Shown: one piece after another, positions 1 through 13,699 of the stretch
Numbering within the stretch: position 1 is the first letter of the stretch
Layout: the number at the start of each line of letters is the position of its first letter
DNA from: Patagioenas fasciata
Taxonomy: Eukaryota > Chordata > Aves > Columbiformes > Columbidae
Length of the DNA: 64,000 nucleotides
Assembly (NCBI RefSeq): GCF_037038585.1
Contig: NC_092521.1
Location: 106,222,398 to 106,286,397 of the forward strand
Direction: 5' to 3'
Notes under the pieces: model-generated
What the model saw: only the letters and a program-made list of their open reading frames with translations
What the model was told of the DNA's origin: nothing
The model's database searches: none
Position numbers and translations under genes: made by a program

Positions 1-2
1 GT

Positions 3-353
3 GACCCAAATGTGCCTGACCTCTTCTGGGAAGCACATACAGATATGAATAACAAACAGACAGTAAACTCAGGATATTGTTCTGAAGTTAGCTACAAGTC
101 AGAGAATTCACAAGAAGAGAATCCTCTGCTTATGTTTGAAGGGCTGGAAGACTCTTTTATGAAGGAGCCCCAAGAGAAGGAAATTGATGCACAAGGAAAT
201 TACAGATCTGCTGCAGCCAGACGTGTACAAAGTCGACGTTCTTTTCATAGGCCAAAACCTCTGCAACACCCCAAGCTTCAGAAGCTAGCATCTCTTCCAG
301 CATCTTGCCATGTCCCTCCACATTCTTTGGAACAAGAGGAAACACAGTTGTGA
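3..353 (+). CDS. Last coding exon (partial) of a gene entering from the left; probably PLEKHG4B
   Basis: An open frame runs in from the left edge (codons start at base 3) and stops with TGA at 351-353, giving about 116 C-terminal residues. The stretch is acidic and polar first (SENSQEENPLLMFEGLED), then basic and proline-rich (AAARRVQSRRSFHRPKP), and looks like a disordered tail with no domain I can name. The identity rests on gene order: in human, PLEKHG4B (a Rho guanine nucleotide exchange factor with DH and PH domains) is directly upstream of LRRC14B on the same strand, and LRRC14B is the next intact gene here. The DH and PH domains would lie outside the window. The first ATG is not a start, because the frame is open to the edge. 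The assignment is inference; coding status is likely from the unbroken frame. Confidence 0.5.
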   Translation, partial: DPNVPDLFWEAHTDMNNKQTVNSGYCSEVSYKSENSQEENPLLMFEGLEDSFMKEPQEKEIDAQGNYRSAAARRVQSRRSFHRPKPLQHPKLQKLASLPASCHVPPHSLEQEETQL

Positions 354-3300
354 GCCAGGACTTACTTGAAAGAAGATGAGAAATAATAACTTGAAAAAAG
401 GGCTTCTGTAAAAAAAGAGAGCAACATATTGGTTCATGGGCTTTGCTCTAGAATGGTTTCAGATGGAAAGGGAGTGGGGTCCCATGATGTCAGAAACACT
501 GGAGCTTTTCTGCTGCACTTACATTTTTAAGTTCTCATAGGGTGCATAGTGAAGGGGAAATATGCCTCCTTGCTGTTTTTTCACGTGGTCTGTTACAAAA
601 AAATCAATATTATTTTTGGACGCTAAACCAGTAATCTTTTCACATACCAAATCCTTGTGGTTGTTTTGGTTTTGATTTTGCTTGTTTGTTTGGGGTTTTT
701 TTATATGGAAATGATTTATTATGCCATAAATACATTTAAAGAAATAGGTTACATTTGCTGCTTCAGTAATGAAATTCAATATTTATGATGACTGAAATTA
801 ACATAGGAGAAGCCAATGGTTAGCCTTTTGCCTACTAAGCCTACTCTGATTGAAATGGATCAGTGCCTTTCATAAGTGAAAGCTAAAGAAAAATATTTTC
901 CTGCTTTTGAATACTTGTGTCACTGAGTAATCATGGGATATTGACACTGGAAAACTTTCCAGGGAGAAGAAAGTCCTAGCATCTTGAAATTTAATCAAGG
1001 ACTCCAGGAAGGCCATTTCCTTCCTTCATCTTCATTTCCTCTAGTCAGCATCACCCAAATGAAAGAACATCCAGAATTAGCTCAGAATTTTAGTTCATGC
1101 GGTCACAAACAACTAATTTAATATTCTTAATTAAGCTGCTCTATTTAAATAGCCTCATTCAGACAGAAGTATAAATATTTGTCATTTTTACTGCTGCTTT
1201 GAAAGATGGATTATTTTGTCAATTTATGTATCACTTTCAATAGCTGATCAGGATAATGGTCTCATAGATGCTATCCTATGTCTTGCCACACTGTTTAAGT
1301 GCCACAATGACTCAGGATGTTGATGGATCAAAGTATTGCACAGAGGTATGCACCTGTTTGTGTTAGGAACTAGCTTTATTTTTTTGTCCCCAGTTTTCTG
1401 TTAAACAATCGTAGTTATGATTGCACCAGACAGCTATTGTGCATGAAGCTGATCTACATCACCCTGAGAACATCTGGAGACATCAATAAAAGCCAACTCG
1501 GATGAAGACTAAGTGAAATTATTGCTTGAAATCTTCAGTTTATAAGTTGCAAAGGTTCTGTGACATCAATAGAAAATGAGTACTTAACTGTTTCTGTGAT
1601 CCTTACATGTACCTTATTTCTATTTGGTATCAGTGTAAACCATTTGTAAATAAGTTAAATCACCTTCAGGGAGGTATTTTAATTGCTTAAGATTGAATCT
1701 AACAGAGGCTTTATTTGGTAAATTTTACTTTATCTATAGGAATTAGTGGTTGTTTCACTCTACCTACCCAGATCTTGAATGGATTCTATGTGATTCTGTG
1801 TCAGATGTCAAATTTGAGATCTACCCAGACACCCAAAAAGAGTGGAGCAATATGTGAAAATTCATACCTCCATGTTTTTCCTCTCTTTGTCCTTTTTGCT
1901 AAAACCACCTGTAAGGTGAGTGCAAATTGCAGAGATATGATGGCAAGCATCATATATAAAATTTGATACATAATGTAGAGGTTAGACTCAGAATATTGGT
2001 TCTTTTGATATCAATCCTTGAACAGCTGCCTGTTTTCAGTCATCCTGGGCACTGATTCAAATCAATGTCCCTAATTGGAAAGCTTCATCACCCAGAGGTA
2101 AGTCTTGTTAATGAGGGTCATGAAACATAAGGCTGTCATCAGCAGGGATGCTAATTTTATGATTCAATAATACAATTTTTTGCAAACTGAGTACGTATGA
2201 ACACACTTTTTTGGTGAAATAGAGCATATCAATGTTGTTCCAGATATTATAATTGGAGCAAGTAATTGGCATAGATATTATAACAGGACCATGACTGATC
2301 CCAAATATTAACACAGGTAAAGTGCAATGTGCCAAAATCTAACCTCCAGTATCATAGCATAATACTGAAGTACCATCACCGAAGTTAGCAATATGCTCAT
2401 CACGTGTTGACTTTGAAATAAAACTTTCATTTCTTATTGCTGATATACAGAGGTCATTGCTGTGCAGCTGGAAGAAGAGTGACACTGTGGACTGTGCTTT
2501 CTGCATGCTTGTTAGAGCTTTCCTAATCTGTTTCTGTACAGACTACCTCAAGAAAACATCTGTAAATCATCAGCAGCAAGGTTTTGTTTGGCATAGTTTC
2601 TCAATTTGAAATGCAATTGAAAAAAAGCTTCATGTCCCACATTTCTATATTGAGAATATACACTTTGCTAGAATATAGTGGATTATAATTCCTTATTTTT
2701 TTCCAAGGCAATTGCTCCAAAAAGCATGTTATAAGAGTTCATCATCTGTCTTTTTTTTTTTTTTTTCCCATACTCTTTCTATGTACTTTCACATTTCAGT
2801 ACATGTCCTGTGGGTGCAAGTGTTTGGTTGCTTCTTCAGCACACTTTATCAGTCAAACACTACTAATCTCCATCCCAGCAACACAGATTTAGAGCTGCTG
2901 AGGTTCTGGCTGTATGTATCAGCTTCTTTTTTTATCAGGTCAATTAGATTGGAATGATCAGCTGGTAAATCAGTTCACCTCTGGTGAGGCCAGTTCCATT
3001 CTTGCTTCCCTGGCTGAAAACTCTGTGTTTGGGGGTTTTTTTGATGACACGGTCTGTCAAAGAAATTAAAGTTGGGAATTCCACAGTTAGTATTTCTCAA
3101 AGAAGTAACCATGGCCTACCTTATTGTAAAAAGATGAAATGCAGAAATATTTGATGTGTTGTCTCTGCATTTTGCTCCATGTATAAGGTTCTTTTTAACA
3201 ATGTCTATTATGCTGCACTATGACCTAGTGTTGCCTGCATTCAGACAAATTCTGTCTCTCTGAGCTGTGAAGCCAGTTATTGAGCTATGTGAAATTATGT

Positions 3301-6200
3301 TTTACAAATATATGGTCTAGCCAGAGATTCATGTAACAAATGTTGGAAAATAATCATGTGCCTTAAATTGTTACTCTTTGGAGTGCTGCTGTTTGGAGAT
3401 TTTTGTGTGTACTTTCCAAAAGGTGTCAACTTACTGTGTATATTTTTGAACAAGTCAAGTTGTTCTGCTAATGTGTCTTTATAGAAACATTTTAATAGTA
3501 TGTCATAATGAGAAGTTTGGCAATAAATAGTATCACTTTGGTGGAATCACACTGTTTTGGCAAGTGATTTAGCAAATCCTTTATTTAGTACTTTTAGAGA
3601 AGACCTTACATCTCCTGAGTAGATCGCATTCTGCCATTAGCTCAAACTTTGAAAAGACAATAGTGTGCTGCTGATAATTCTTGTCATTTAAAAAATGCAA
3701 ATCATTAAAAGCAGAAGCAGAAGTTATATATCTCCTGAGTATTTCATCATCTGACAACTATGACACGTTTTGTATAGGTCTAACCCTACTGCAGTCAATG
3801 ACACAATTCTCTTTGATTTTGTAAGGCAATATTTCCATCCTTAGAATAGAAGGGTCTGTATATATATAAATGTTGTCATTATAACAACACTATAATTTAA
3901 ACTTTAGAAACATCATTCTGTACAGCATCTCATTATAATATAATTCTTTTGATCCAAAGATTGAAGTGATCTTTTGAGGTTTTGTTTTACTGTGCATCAG
4001 TTTTTGAAGATTTGGTAATCACTAATGCCAGCCAGCTTTATTTCCTAAGCATAAACCTAGGAAACTTCATCTAAGATGTCTTGTATTGGATTAATCAATT
4101 TTCCCTGTGATCCCAGTGAAAATTACTATTTCTACTACCATCCTGCTGTTAGGATGTTTCCATACCTGACATTGCTTTCTACAACAGAGAGGAGGCATAG
4201 GGTGAAAAAATTATTTTTTCTAAATTAATTTACAGTGTAATGGAGCTAAATATTTAATGGAGTTAAATAAACATTATTTTCTAAGTATGGATTTGAAGAT
4301 ATTTAAAGAGAGCACAAACAATGGAACCTTATGCTAGCAAATAAGGTGCTGCAATGGCAAAATCAGATAAAACTGGTTTTGTGGTATGCCCATGCAATAA
4401 CTAATTAGCTAATAGTTTATTAAATCAATGATGGAGGGAGTATCATCCCTTGTCACAATTGTTGATAGACAAAGTATACAGAGAGAAGGCATGAACACCC
4501 ACTTCTGTTGGAAAACCTGAACTCATAAATCAGCATTGAAAGCTATTGGTAAGGCTTCTGATAGGTCAGATTTAACAGTTTCTTAGTTTAATGAGCCAAG
4601 AGGTACATCACAGATCACAGGCTTTTGCAAAAAGTTGTGCACAACACAACTGGCACACAGAAGATGAGAGAATTCAGTGCCGTCCATTGCTTAGAAACAC
4701 AAATACAAAGTTGTGGTCAGCACAGTAGACTGAAGCAAGGTAAGAGTGAACAGTCCAAGAGGTTTTAGAAAATACTCCACATGAGATCTAATCCCTAACA
4801 AAAATAATGTAACTGTAAGTTTCAAATCCCAACTGTGTTTTCATTTTTTTAAAACTGCTAGTGGACTGAACACACCACAAAAGCTTTTATATTCTTTCCC
4901 CTTCACATCTGTTTCAGGCTCTCCTCACATTCTGAGTGGCAACCCAAATCTTTGTACCTTGGAGCTTTGTACCTCATAGATCTGGAGGCCGAGAAAGGCT
5001 CAGTGGCAATTATTAGTGATTTCAGCAAAAACAAACAAAAATGGAGTGCCATATAAACACTGGCTTCTGGCATTGGATCTGGCTCACTTCTCAACTTGAA
5101 CAGTATAGAGTGGCTTTTGGAAGCTACAACATTCACACTATGAGAAACTCAAGATCGGTGTTGGGGCACACAACATCTGTTGCAAAGTTGCTACTTTGCA
5201 TCACTTTGATTGTCATTTTGGTTTGTTTGCAATTTTTTAATTCATAATGTGGAGTGTAATTTTGCATGGAAATTAGATTGGTTTCAGCTTATACATTTTT
5301 GAGTTTTGGAGCTCTATACTTAAAAGATATATCTTTATGTACTGGTATCAGTTCATATCAGCTCCTGCTATGATACAAGATAATGGCTTTTGCAGTCATC
5401 ATACCTATCATAGCCAATATCAGAAGATAGTCTTCTACCACTAATTGTGTGTGTTTTGGTTTTAGCAGATGAGACTGGAAACCCCACCTTCACCCCAGGC
5501 ATTGTGCTTTATAGGAGGATGGAGAAGTTTTTCTTTCAGAGCTTTTACAAACTGGGTTTCATGTTTAAACCAAGACATAATGTGAAACTTGGTCAACAAT
5601 TGTCTTTTACCTATTTAGAATAAAAACCATGTAAGCCTAGGAAGTTTTCAATATTCTAACTTGCTCTGAAATTCTAACCTGCTCTGAAATTCTAACCACA
5701 CCTGCAGTTCAAGTTTCCTTACCAATATTACACCGCACTATGCTCAACAGTTATGGAAAGGGAGCAGGTTTTCTGTGAATTTCACTTGACATTGTTATGG
5801 ATCTGAGTGGTATCACTTCTGCCTCACAAAGCAGGTCCTTCTGATGGGTTGTGCCACACAGAACCTGTACTTCCATCCATTACAGGTGAGTTGATTGGCC
5901 CGCAACACCTCTGTCAAGAACAGTCTAGAACAAATAACCATCCAACATTGCTCTTGTTAGAGCTACTGCATTCTAGTATTTGCGAAATCTGATCTTTCTC
6001 ATCTATATGCATTTACCATCTAATTACTTGCTGTTCTGAAATATTGATGCATTCATCTTGAATTCTGAAAGTGTCTATTACATCCAACATATAACTCAAA
6101 GAAATAAAGTTCAACTCTATCTGTATAACTGGGCTGTGAACTGTGGGGCTATGGATGAGTGAATATTTGGCTGATACTGCAGTAAAATTATCAGGATGAT
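354..6200. other. 3' UTR followed by intergenic DNA; no gene seen
   Basis: This is AT-rich non-coding sequence after the stop codon at 351-353. AATAAA poly(A) signals occur at 1485-1490 and near 3522. The second is followed by GT-rich sequence and is the better candidate for the end of a long 3' UTR, but neither can be proved here. There is a poly-T run near 2750. The only open frames are short and have no recognisable content. Confidence 0.5.
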
Positions 6201-6207
6201 AGAAGAA

Positions 6208-6263
6208 GTTAAGTTGGAAGGGATTTCTGGAGGTCATCTAATCCAACTTCTGAGGAGCTGGCT
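6208..6263 (-). mobile_element. CR1 LINE 3'-end fragment
   Basis: A short stretch matches the 3' end of avian CR1 read from the minus strand (TTGGAAGGGATTTCTGGAGG followed by TCATCTAATCCAAC). No coding part remains. Confidence 0.7.
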
Positions 6264-9200
6264 GAAGGCTAACTAACTTAGAGGTAAATGACCAAAGTCA
6301 AATCAGATTAGAATCTGGAATGATAAGGGTATGTGAGAAGGTTATTCAGTTCTTTTCACACACACACTAGCAGTTCTCAAGTCTACTTTCTCAGCTCACC
6401 AAAAGAAAACCTACCTTCCTGGCAGAAGGCCATTAGGCTACCCCCCAAGAAAACATTGCAAGTACCTGTCACCTCTGATGTCTAGAGGTTTATACAGGAC
6501 CCAAGAGTCCAGGCTGCAGATGTGTGGTATGGGCTGCTCAGGAAAGAGTAGGCTAGGATCACTTCACCAGACAAATAAGCCTTCTGCATATACTAATCCT
6601 CAGAATGTGTGATACAGTGGTGTTTGTTGTGCTGATTTGTGTGGCACAAATTTTGAACACATGCCCTTTTGCCTTATAGACATCAACCTACCTTGCTGTA
6701 TGAGAGATACTGCTCCTCTGTTCCTCAGAGGTTGTAACTACAAGTATGATCCTGATAATAGGATTTAAGATAGGTAGTCTTTTTCTTTAGCTTTAACCAG
6801 CACTGCAGGAAGTTGATCGCATAACTGCTCTGCAACAGTCTTGTATGTGGCCAAGACCCTGCAGGTGGCAGCAAATTGTGCTTTCTAGTAGTCTTCACTA
6901 TGTAAACACATCTGTCATTAAAGTTTTGAATTTCCTCTGGGGCTTTCTTCATTCTTTAGATATAAAAAAGACCCCAATAGCATATGTACCCATTTTTTCT
7001 AGTCGTCATTTAGAGACAGCTACACTAAAGCCCACCATCTGCGTATTTTCACCTGATGCAATGTCGGAGTGCGGCATGCAGAGGAACATGGGAATGGAGG
7101 TGTGTGCAGGGAAAAGGCTAGAAAATTGGATCACAAGATGGGGAATACACCCTGAAGTTGTCTCAACCATACTGCCTGGTGGAGTATTCTGTGGAGAACG
7201 TAGCCACTGAATCTCTCCTGAGAGCTTGGTGCAGGACTTGGTTGTTCCCATTGCAGAAAGTACCATGGGAGTGATTTGACAAGCAGGAAGTGTTGGCATT
7301 CTGGAAAGCAACTCAGGCCAACAGTGTGTACAAAGCCAATGTCTGGTATCTACACACAACCAAGAATGTACAGTCCATTCACATCTTCATTTGTGAAATG
7401 TATTAATTTCTACTGAAAGACTTAAAAAAAAATCTCTTTAAAATGCAAATCTGGGAAGAATTTTAAGATCTCTGTTAAAAGTGATGACTTTTTAACCTCA
7501 CAGCCATATACAGGCAGAGAACTGAAGGAATGGCTTGAACTTGTCATAATCTTCAAAATGTCTCTCATTCTCAAGGGGTGATCCCTCTCTGTCAGTGAAC
7601 ATGCTTCAGGAATAACAACTCTAAGGATTAACTGTATGGACACAGAGTTATGTGAGACTGATGCTGTTTCCAGTCAGCTTTCAGGGAGAAGGATGTTGCA
7701 TTCCCTGAGTGGTGCTAAGCAGAGAAAGACACTACACCTCCTTCTGCCTGAACATAAGGAGAAGCAAGATGGACTGTCTACATTAAAAAAAAAATGGAAA
7801 TATCTTAGAAATGTGAGACAATCAAGATCTGTGATCATGATCAGCTGTCAGACATTTGATTATTTTATGTGGATCCTGGTAGCTTTTGGGGCCATTTAAA
7901 AGCAATAATTATCTAATGATCATGATCTCAAAATATTTGGATGGCCTACAGGCATCTGGTATTCATTTTTACATTTACTATGAAGCTGACAGAGAATGTG
8001 TATATATGTATGAATAGACAGATTGGTTGGTTGTGTTTGTATGTTGTTAACAATACAGGAAGAAGACCAGCTGAATTTAAAACCAAACTACAGTTATACT
8101 GGTAATCTAGAAAAACTGGATTGCATATGAGTTGCTTAACCTGGTACAATGAGGACATATTTCTTAGACTCAAGCTAATGACTCTCTGAAAGATTTTTGT
8201 TTGTTTGTTTATATATTTCTCCAGTGACTGGACTGTGTGAGGAGTCCATATTCCCCCAAAGCAAAAAAAAAAAAAAAAAGCATTTCTCTGTTGTAAACTC
8301 AATTTGTGTGTAATTTATTCTAGCTCACCAGCCAGCTCCAGTCACTCTGTTGAAGGTGGGTGACTGGACTCATGTCAATAAGTAACAATTATCACAATGT
8401 CCCTCTTTCCTTCTTTCATTCCAGTCTGTCTGCTTAATTAGTCATTGCTTGACTGAATAAGTTATCCAGTGGAGGAGAATTAAAATAGATTAAATTTCTG
8501 CTTGGTCCTGTGAATGACAGCAGTAACTGTTAATAGCAGTAGGAGTAAATTCTGTAATTAACCTTTTGCTTATAACATGCTGTAATTACAAGCCTGCCCA
8601 AACCAGACTAGCTGGAGGTCCTGTGTTGTGAAACACAGTTTATTCTGAAAGCTCATGCTGTTAATGCCAGCTAGAAGCTAGAATGGGAACCACATTTTCA
8701 TTGTTCTCCTGAAAAGGGCAGATACAAGGTCCCTTCAGAATTGAATTTTCTTCCTTACTTCTACTCACTGTAATTTCCTCAAGCAGCAAAATGACAAATT
8801 CATCCTGGCGTGCCATAGCACACTGTGAGCTAACATTTTTCTTGTTTAGTGGCTCAAAAAAAGTGACTAAATTTTAAAGTTACTACTTTAGATCAAAATC
8901 CTGGAATATAAGCCATCCTTGCACTTGTGCACTTCACTGACTCAAATGTGGGGTTTGGGATGAACTAATCCAAGGAATGTCCACAATGTTTCAGTTCTAG
9001 AAGTGGGATATTAGCCTTCATTTCATTTAGAAATTTTCTTTCCTGGATGATTTTTTTCCCCTAACAATTCTTACCTCACTGTCTGGTCAACCTAGACTTA
9101 GTGCATACTGAGCCAAACCAGAAAAAGAGATTTTCAACGTTTCTGAGGTTTACAACAACAACAACAAAAACCCACAATAATTCCTTGGGAAAAGCAAAGC

Positions 9201-12200
9201 TGCAGAGAAGATTGCAATGCAGGTGCTGTTGGTCAGCAACCCAAATATTTAACCCAGGAATTATTACTACCTTCAGGGTTTCCTGTAAATCCGAAATCAA
9301 TAAGGGCATAGACTTTTATTAGAATTAAAACACTGGAGGATAAAATATTTACTATCATAATCACATTCCCAGAGTTTCTTTGTTACATGGATCCTGGTAG
9401 ATCACCCTACCTCACAGGTGATAATGAGTGTATTAATGCAAGCTCTACAGTTTAGATTGGCTGCTTGCTCTCTACGTTTCTGCCCTCTGCGGTAACAAGC
9501 AGAATAACTATCCCTTATTCTCCCCACTGTAATAGTCCTGTACTCAGTCACTTTGATTTGGGCAAGTTTTACCTTATGTACTGAAATTCTTTGAGTTAGA
9601 TATACACAAAGTACGAGTAACCAGCAAACACCTCTTCAGTAAAACAGCGGTGCTGAACAAAGCTATGCCTGGAATCACTGTATTTGAAGAGGAAGACCTA
9701 CAAGACCTCTGAGCAGGACCTAGAGTGGGAGACATTGACACTGGAGACTGGGATGGAGACAGCTGGTACAGTGACAAACCTCCAGATCCACTCCTCTCGA
9801 AAAGCCTAAGAGGTATGCTCCTGTATGCTCTTTTTATGTTTGTTGGCTGAAAGTGCTGATCAGAGAAGTGGAACAGGCCTGACAACGCCAGTGACCCTGA
9901 CAGTTGAACTCAGAACAGGAACCTTAAACTGCAGCGCTGCCATGCAGGGGAAATAAGTCTCCGAACCCCCAGGGAGGAATGGTTATAAAGTTATTGTGAG
10001 AGCATCTACAACTCTGTTAGACTGAGGAGTCATGTCAGTATCTATAGAAGACCTATCATCAATATATCAAGAGGGAATTAAATGCATTGCCGATGGAGAA
10101 AAATGAGAGCCCAAAGAAAGCATAAGAAGAATGGAAGCCGAAAGAGGAACATGCTCATAGATGACATAAACAAGCACTAAAATTGCAAATTAGAAGCTGA
10201 ACATGCACTTAAATTGAAGTTGAAAGCATATTCTGAAATTATGTGGATACCAAATTCATGTTCTTGTTTTAAAAGATAAATATCACAGGTGTAATGAACT
10301 GTTTATTTTCATTACTATTTAATCATTTCACTTATATGCTTTTTCAGTGTACTCCTCTTCAGATTTTCTGAATATCACAGATGTGAAATACCAATTAGCT
10401 TGAAAGTAGATCTCTAATGCCAGCAAAAAGAAAGGTGTTCTCCTTGATGCCAGTGATAAAACTTTCCTCAATTCATGGGAATGGATAAACTAGCGCAGTA
10501 CAAGTTTCTAAAACTTTTGTGGAGTAGCTTTCTAGTTATATATCAGGGGTTTGTACTTTTTCTTAAATGACTGTGTTGCTCTAGAAAGCCTGACTTCAGT
10601 TTTAGTTCGTTTTAGAATTTAGGAAATAGTATTGAGCCATAAACTCATAACTGCAAATATTGTATGTATCCTTGATTTAAAGAGGATTTTATCTCACATT
10701 TCCAGTTCAAAACCAAAAATGCTTTATTTTAAGAACTCCTTTAATTAGGTCCAATTCTTTTGACTAAGACTTTATGAAGGCGAGTTGTACCTCACCTTTG
10801 ATGAACAACATTACATCCTAGGAGTACAGAATATTATCAGTAATAGTAAGTGATTTAGCTTCTGTGTGATTCAACTATTTAGAAAGGTAGTCATTATTAG
10901 TGTTTTGCTGTAATCTTAGTCCTTGCATACTTCTGCTGATGCCAAGAAGTTATTCTGCTTCATGAGAAAACTTAATTCCATTTTAGTCAAATGAAAGCAT
11001 ATGGTGTTTCTTACTTCTTTGTTCTTCTTTGTTTTTTGTTGTTTTGGTTGGTTAGTTGCTTGGATGGTTGGTTTGTTTGTTTGATTTGTAGTTGGTTTTG
11101 TTGTTGTTGTTGTTGTTTGTTTTCTGTCATACTCTTATCTGTTTTGCTTCACAGTAATTCTAGTTTCCTGCATCTGCAAGTCACTTATTACATTAAACTG
11201 TGAAGCATCCTGTAAAGAAAGGAAGTAGTCAGTCAGTCCTATGGTATACCAAATAACATCAAAGAAGCAAAGATCAGACCAGTCTTAGAAATTATTTCAT
11301 CAATTTCAGTGAAGTGTAAGAAAAGTAAATGATAATCACTGGCTGTAGAAGGTGTTTATAGTGTATTTTACAGTGATCCTCTAATCATTATCAACAAGGC
11401 AAAATTTTCAGACATATTGCTAAATTCAGCAGTGTGCTTTCAGGCAGGATGCATGTGTATGCATAAAAGGAATCCTGAAAGGCTGTATTTATGACTGAAA
11501 CAGATGAATAGAAGTCTACAACAGAAGGATCAGCTTAGTACTGCTAAGATAGGAAAAATATAGGTGCATGTGAAAGTTCAAAATAGAAACATAGGAACAA
11601 GGAAGTTGCTAGACCAGGTGTTTTTGCATGTTTCTTCAATAATTCAAAATTTAGTAGAATATCAAATATGACATAGGGATTCTTCTACTGTTCTGAATTT
11701 TTAAGCTGAAATTAGTCCATCCCTGGTGAAAATGACAGCTAGGACTAAATGCAGTTACACTGAAAATGCAACAAAAGCTTAAATCAAAACAGATAATTCA
11801 ATTTGCTCTGTGTTTGTAACAGACAATGTCTGATCTCTTCAAAGTGTTAACACTGTTTTAGTCAATCTACATTCCTAAATACTCTTAAAATTACTTATTC
11901 CAATTTTTAAACAAGAAAAGCCTAGTTTTAGAGTTCTACTTTTGGAAAAATAGCTTGTGGATTTTAAGCAGTTCACATTAAGATTTGTGGTATTTTGATG
12001 AATTAGCATTTCAGTCAGGAGATGCCAAATCCAGTAGTCTGTAGAGGCAAGGCTGCAGTAGGTTTTTGTCCCCATGTTCAACGAGTAGTGAGGCTGCATG
12101 TGTATTTCTGATAGATGCATGAATGCACACACAGACATACGATACATATATACACAAACACATGGCCAGGCACACAGATCAATCCATACAGAAAAAGCAG

Positions 12201-12280
12201 CACTCACATAAACACAAACAGAACCAACAGTCTCATTCCATTCCCCTGTATGGCTGATCAGGATGAGGGCCTGTTAATAG
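6264..12280. other. Intergenic stretch, no gene recognised
   Basis: AT-rich single-copy-looking DNA. Open frames such as 6845-7210 and 7946-8302 have no recognisable content, and the second ends in a poly-A/T run. A pair of aligned open stretches at 9557-9858, with one internal TGA, is discussed as a finding. TTG/TTTG simple repeats lie near 11030-11130. Confidence 0.5.
9557..9858 (+). pseudogene. Possible decayed exon, unknown gene
   Basis: One reading frame stays open from about 9557 to a TGA at about 9710, then continues open in the same frame to about 9858. The translation is not low-complexity and includes ITVFEEEDLQDL before the stop and GDIDTGDWDGDSWYSDKPPD after it. An AG followed by GTATGC at about 9812 would be a good splice donor. 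I do not recognise a family. It may be a decayed exon or retrocopy, or a chance open stretch; the evidence is weak. Confidence 0.2.
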
Positions 12281-12284
12281 AAAA

Positions 12285-12765
12285 TAGATACCGATAACCA
12301 ATGTGGGTCCCTCAGCTGCTCCTCATAAGACTTGTGCTCCAGACCCTTCACCAGCTTCTTTGCCCTTCTCTGAACTTGCTCCAGCACCTCAGTGTCTTTC
12401 CTGTAGTGAGGGGCCCAAAACTGAACACAGGATTCCAGGTGGGGCCTCACCAGTGAAATGGTCAGTTCCCTAGTCCTGCTGGCCACACTATTCCTGATAC
12501 AAGCCAGGATGCTGTTGGCCTTTTTGGCCACCTGGGCACACTGCTGGCTAATGTTCAGCCAGTTGTCAATCAATATCCCCAGATCCCTTTCTGCCAGGCA
12601 GTTTTCCAGCCAATCTTCCCCAAGCCTGTAGCGCTGCCTGGGGTGGTTGTGACCCAAGTGCAGGACCCAGTAATTGACCTTGTTAAACCTCATACAACTG
12701 GCCTCAGCCCAATGATCCAGCCTTCCTACCCTCCAGCAGGTCAACACTCCCATCCAGCTTGGTGT
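12285..12765 (-). mobile_element. CR1 LINE fragment, reverse transcriptase C-terminal part
   Basis: On the minus strand an open frame at 12274-12753 encodes the characteristic end of CR1 ORF2: [51 protein letters not shown], then [17 protein letters not shown] and [20 protein letters not shown]. It is 5'-truncated and lacks the endonuclease and the RT catalytic core. It lies between genes and should not be taken for a host gene. Confidence 0.93.
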
Positions 12766-12989
12766 TGGCTACCAAGCAGAATTGGATGAGATTTGTCTTA
12801 GAGTGATTCCTACAGGATGGGAGATGTGAAAGGAGGCACTCCTGTTGAGTCATAAGATTCAGAATGGGCCCCTTTGCTTTCTAAACTCCCTCTCAGAGTC
12901 CAGGTGTGGCTGGATCCAAACAGACTCAGACTTGATCAACAGTTCATGTCTAAGAGACATAGAGGTTAATGGAAAACAGTGAGGGATTG

Positions 12990-13690
12990 TATGTATTTAT
13001 GGCCAAAGGACTACATGTGCACACCTGATTCTGCTTGGCATATTTGGCACACACAAATACTATGGCTTTCCAGGTAACTGGCATTCAATGTCCAGGCTTC
13101 CAAGAAGCTGGCTCTGAACTCTTGATCTCCCTGTGATCTGGGAGCTGGCTGACAACTGGGCATGCAGACCTCTGAAGCCTGTCGCCACATACCAGTTGTT
13201 ACTCAGACCCTCCTACATGCACTAATGCATGCACAGACACACATGCTTGGATCCTGCTGTCTCCTGTTGCCTTATGCATAGACACACACATGCAAGTGTG
13301 TCTCACAGTTGACCCCTAGACCTTATGGTCTCTTCAGTAGTTGGGCTGGACCACCTCAGCCCTTCTGTATCTGACTCCTCCAGTTGCCTCAGGCATTGAG
13401 ATACACACACGTAAACAGGCCTCTCACTTCAACCCAGATCCTATGATCTCTCCAGTAGCTGGCTGAACCTTCCTGGTCCCTCCAATATGCAGCCCAGAGT
13501 TATAGTTGCTTTGATTCCTGACTTACAAACCACTATCCTACTTGTCACCTAGTCTGTCTTGATATTGACTAGTGTCATATGCTGTACCCACACCATATGC
13601 ACTCACTCTGGTCTCTCCTGTTGCTGGCACCACTGACACAAAGACCTCTATGAGCTGTGGTCTGATTCCACTTGCTGGACTTTGACGTCC
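12990..13690. repeat. Degenerate ~117-bp tandem repeat (minisatellite)
   Basis: Similar blocks recur: GTTGCC followed by CA-rich GACACACACA-type sequence begins at 13266 and again at 13383, a spacing of 117 bases. Each is followed by a related stretch containing CTCAC, a CCTATGATCTCT-like segment, and AGTAGCTGGCTG or AGTAGTTGGGCTG. Further decayed copies appear to extend to both sides (for example GATCTCCCTGTGATC near 13125). No long open frame is present. Confidence 0.55.
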
Positions 13691-13699
13691 ATATACACA

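Noticed and set aside
6845-7359. Overlapping open frames of 121 and 117 codons on both strands
   Set aside because: No domain, splice signal or repeat match. Overlapping frames on both strands suggest local lack of stops rather than coding.
12274-12753. A 159-codon minus-strand frame that could be called a gene
   Set aside because: It is the reverse transcriptase tail of a CR1 fragment.
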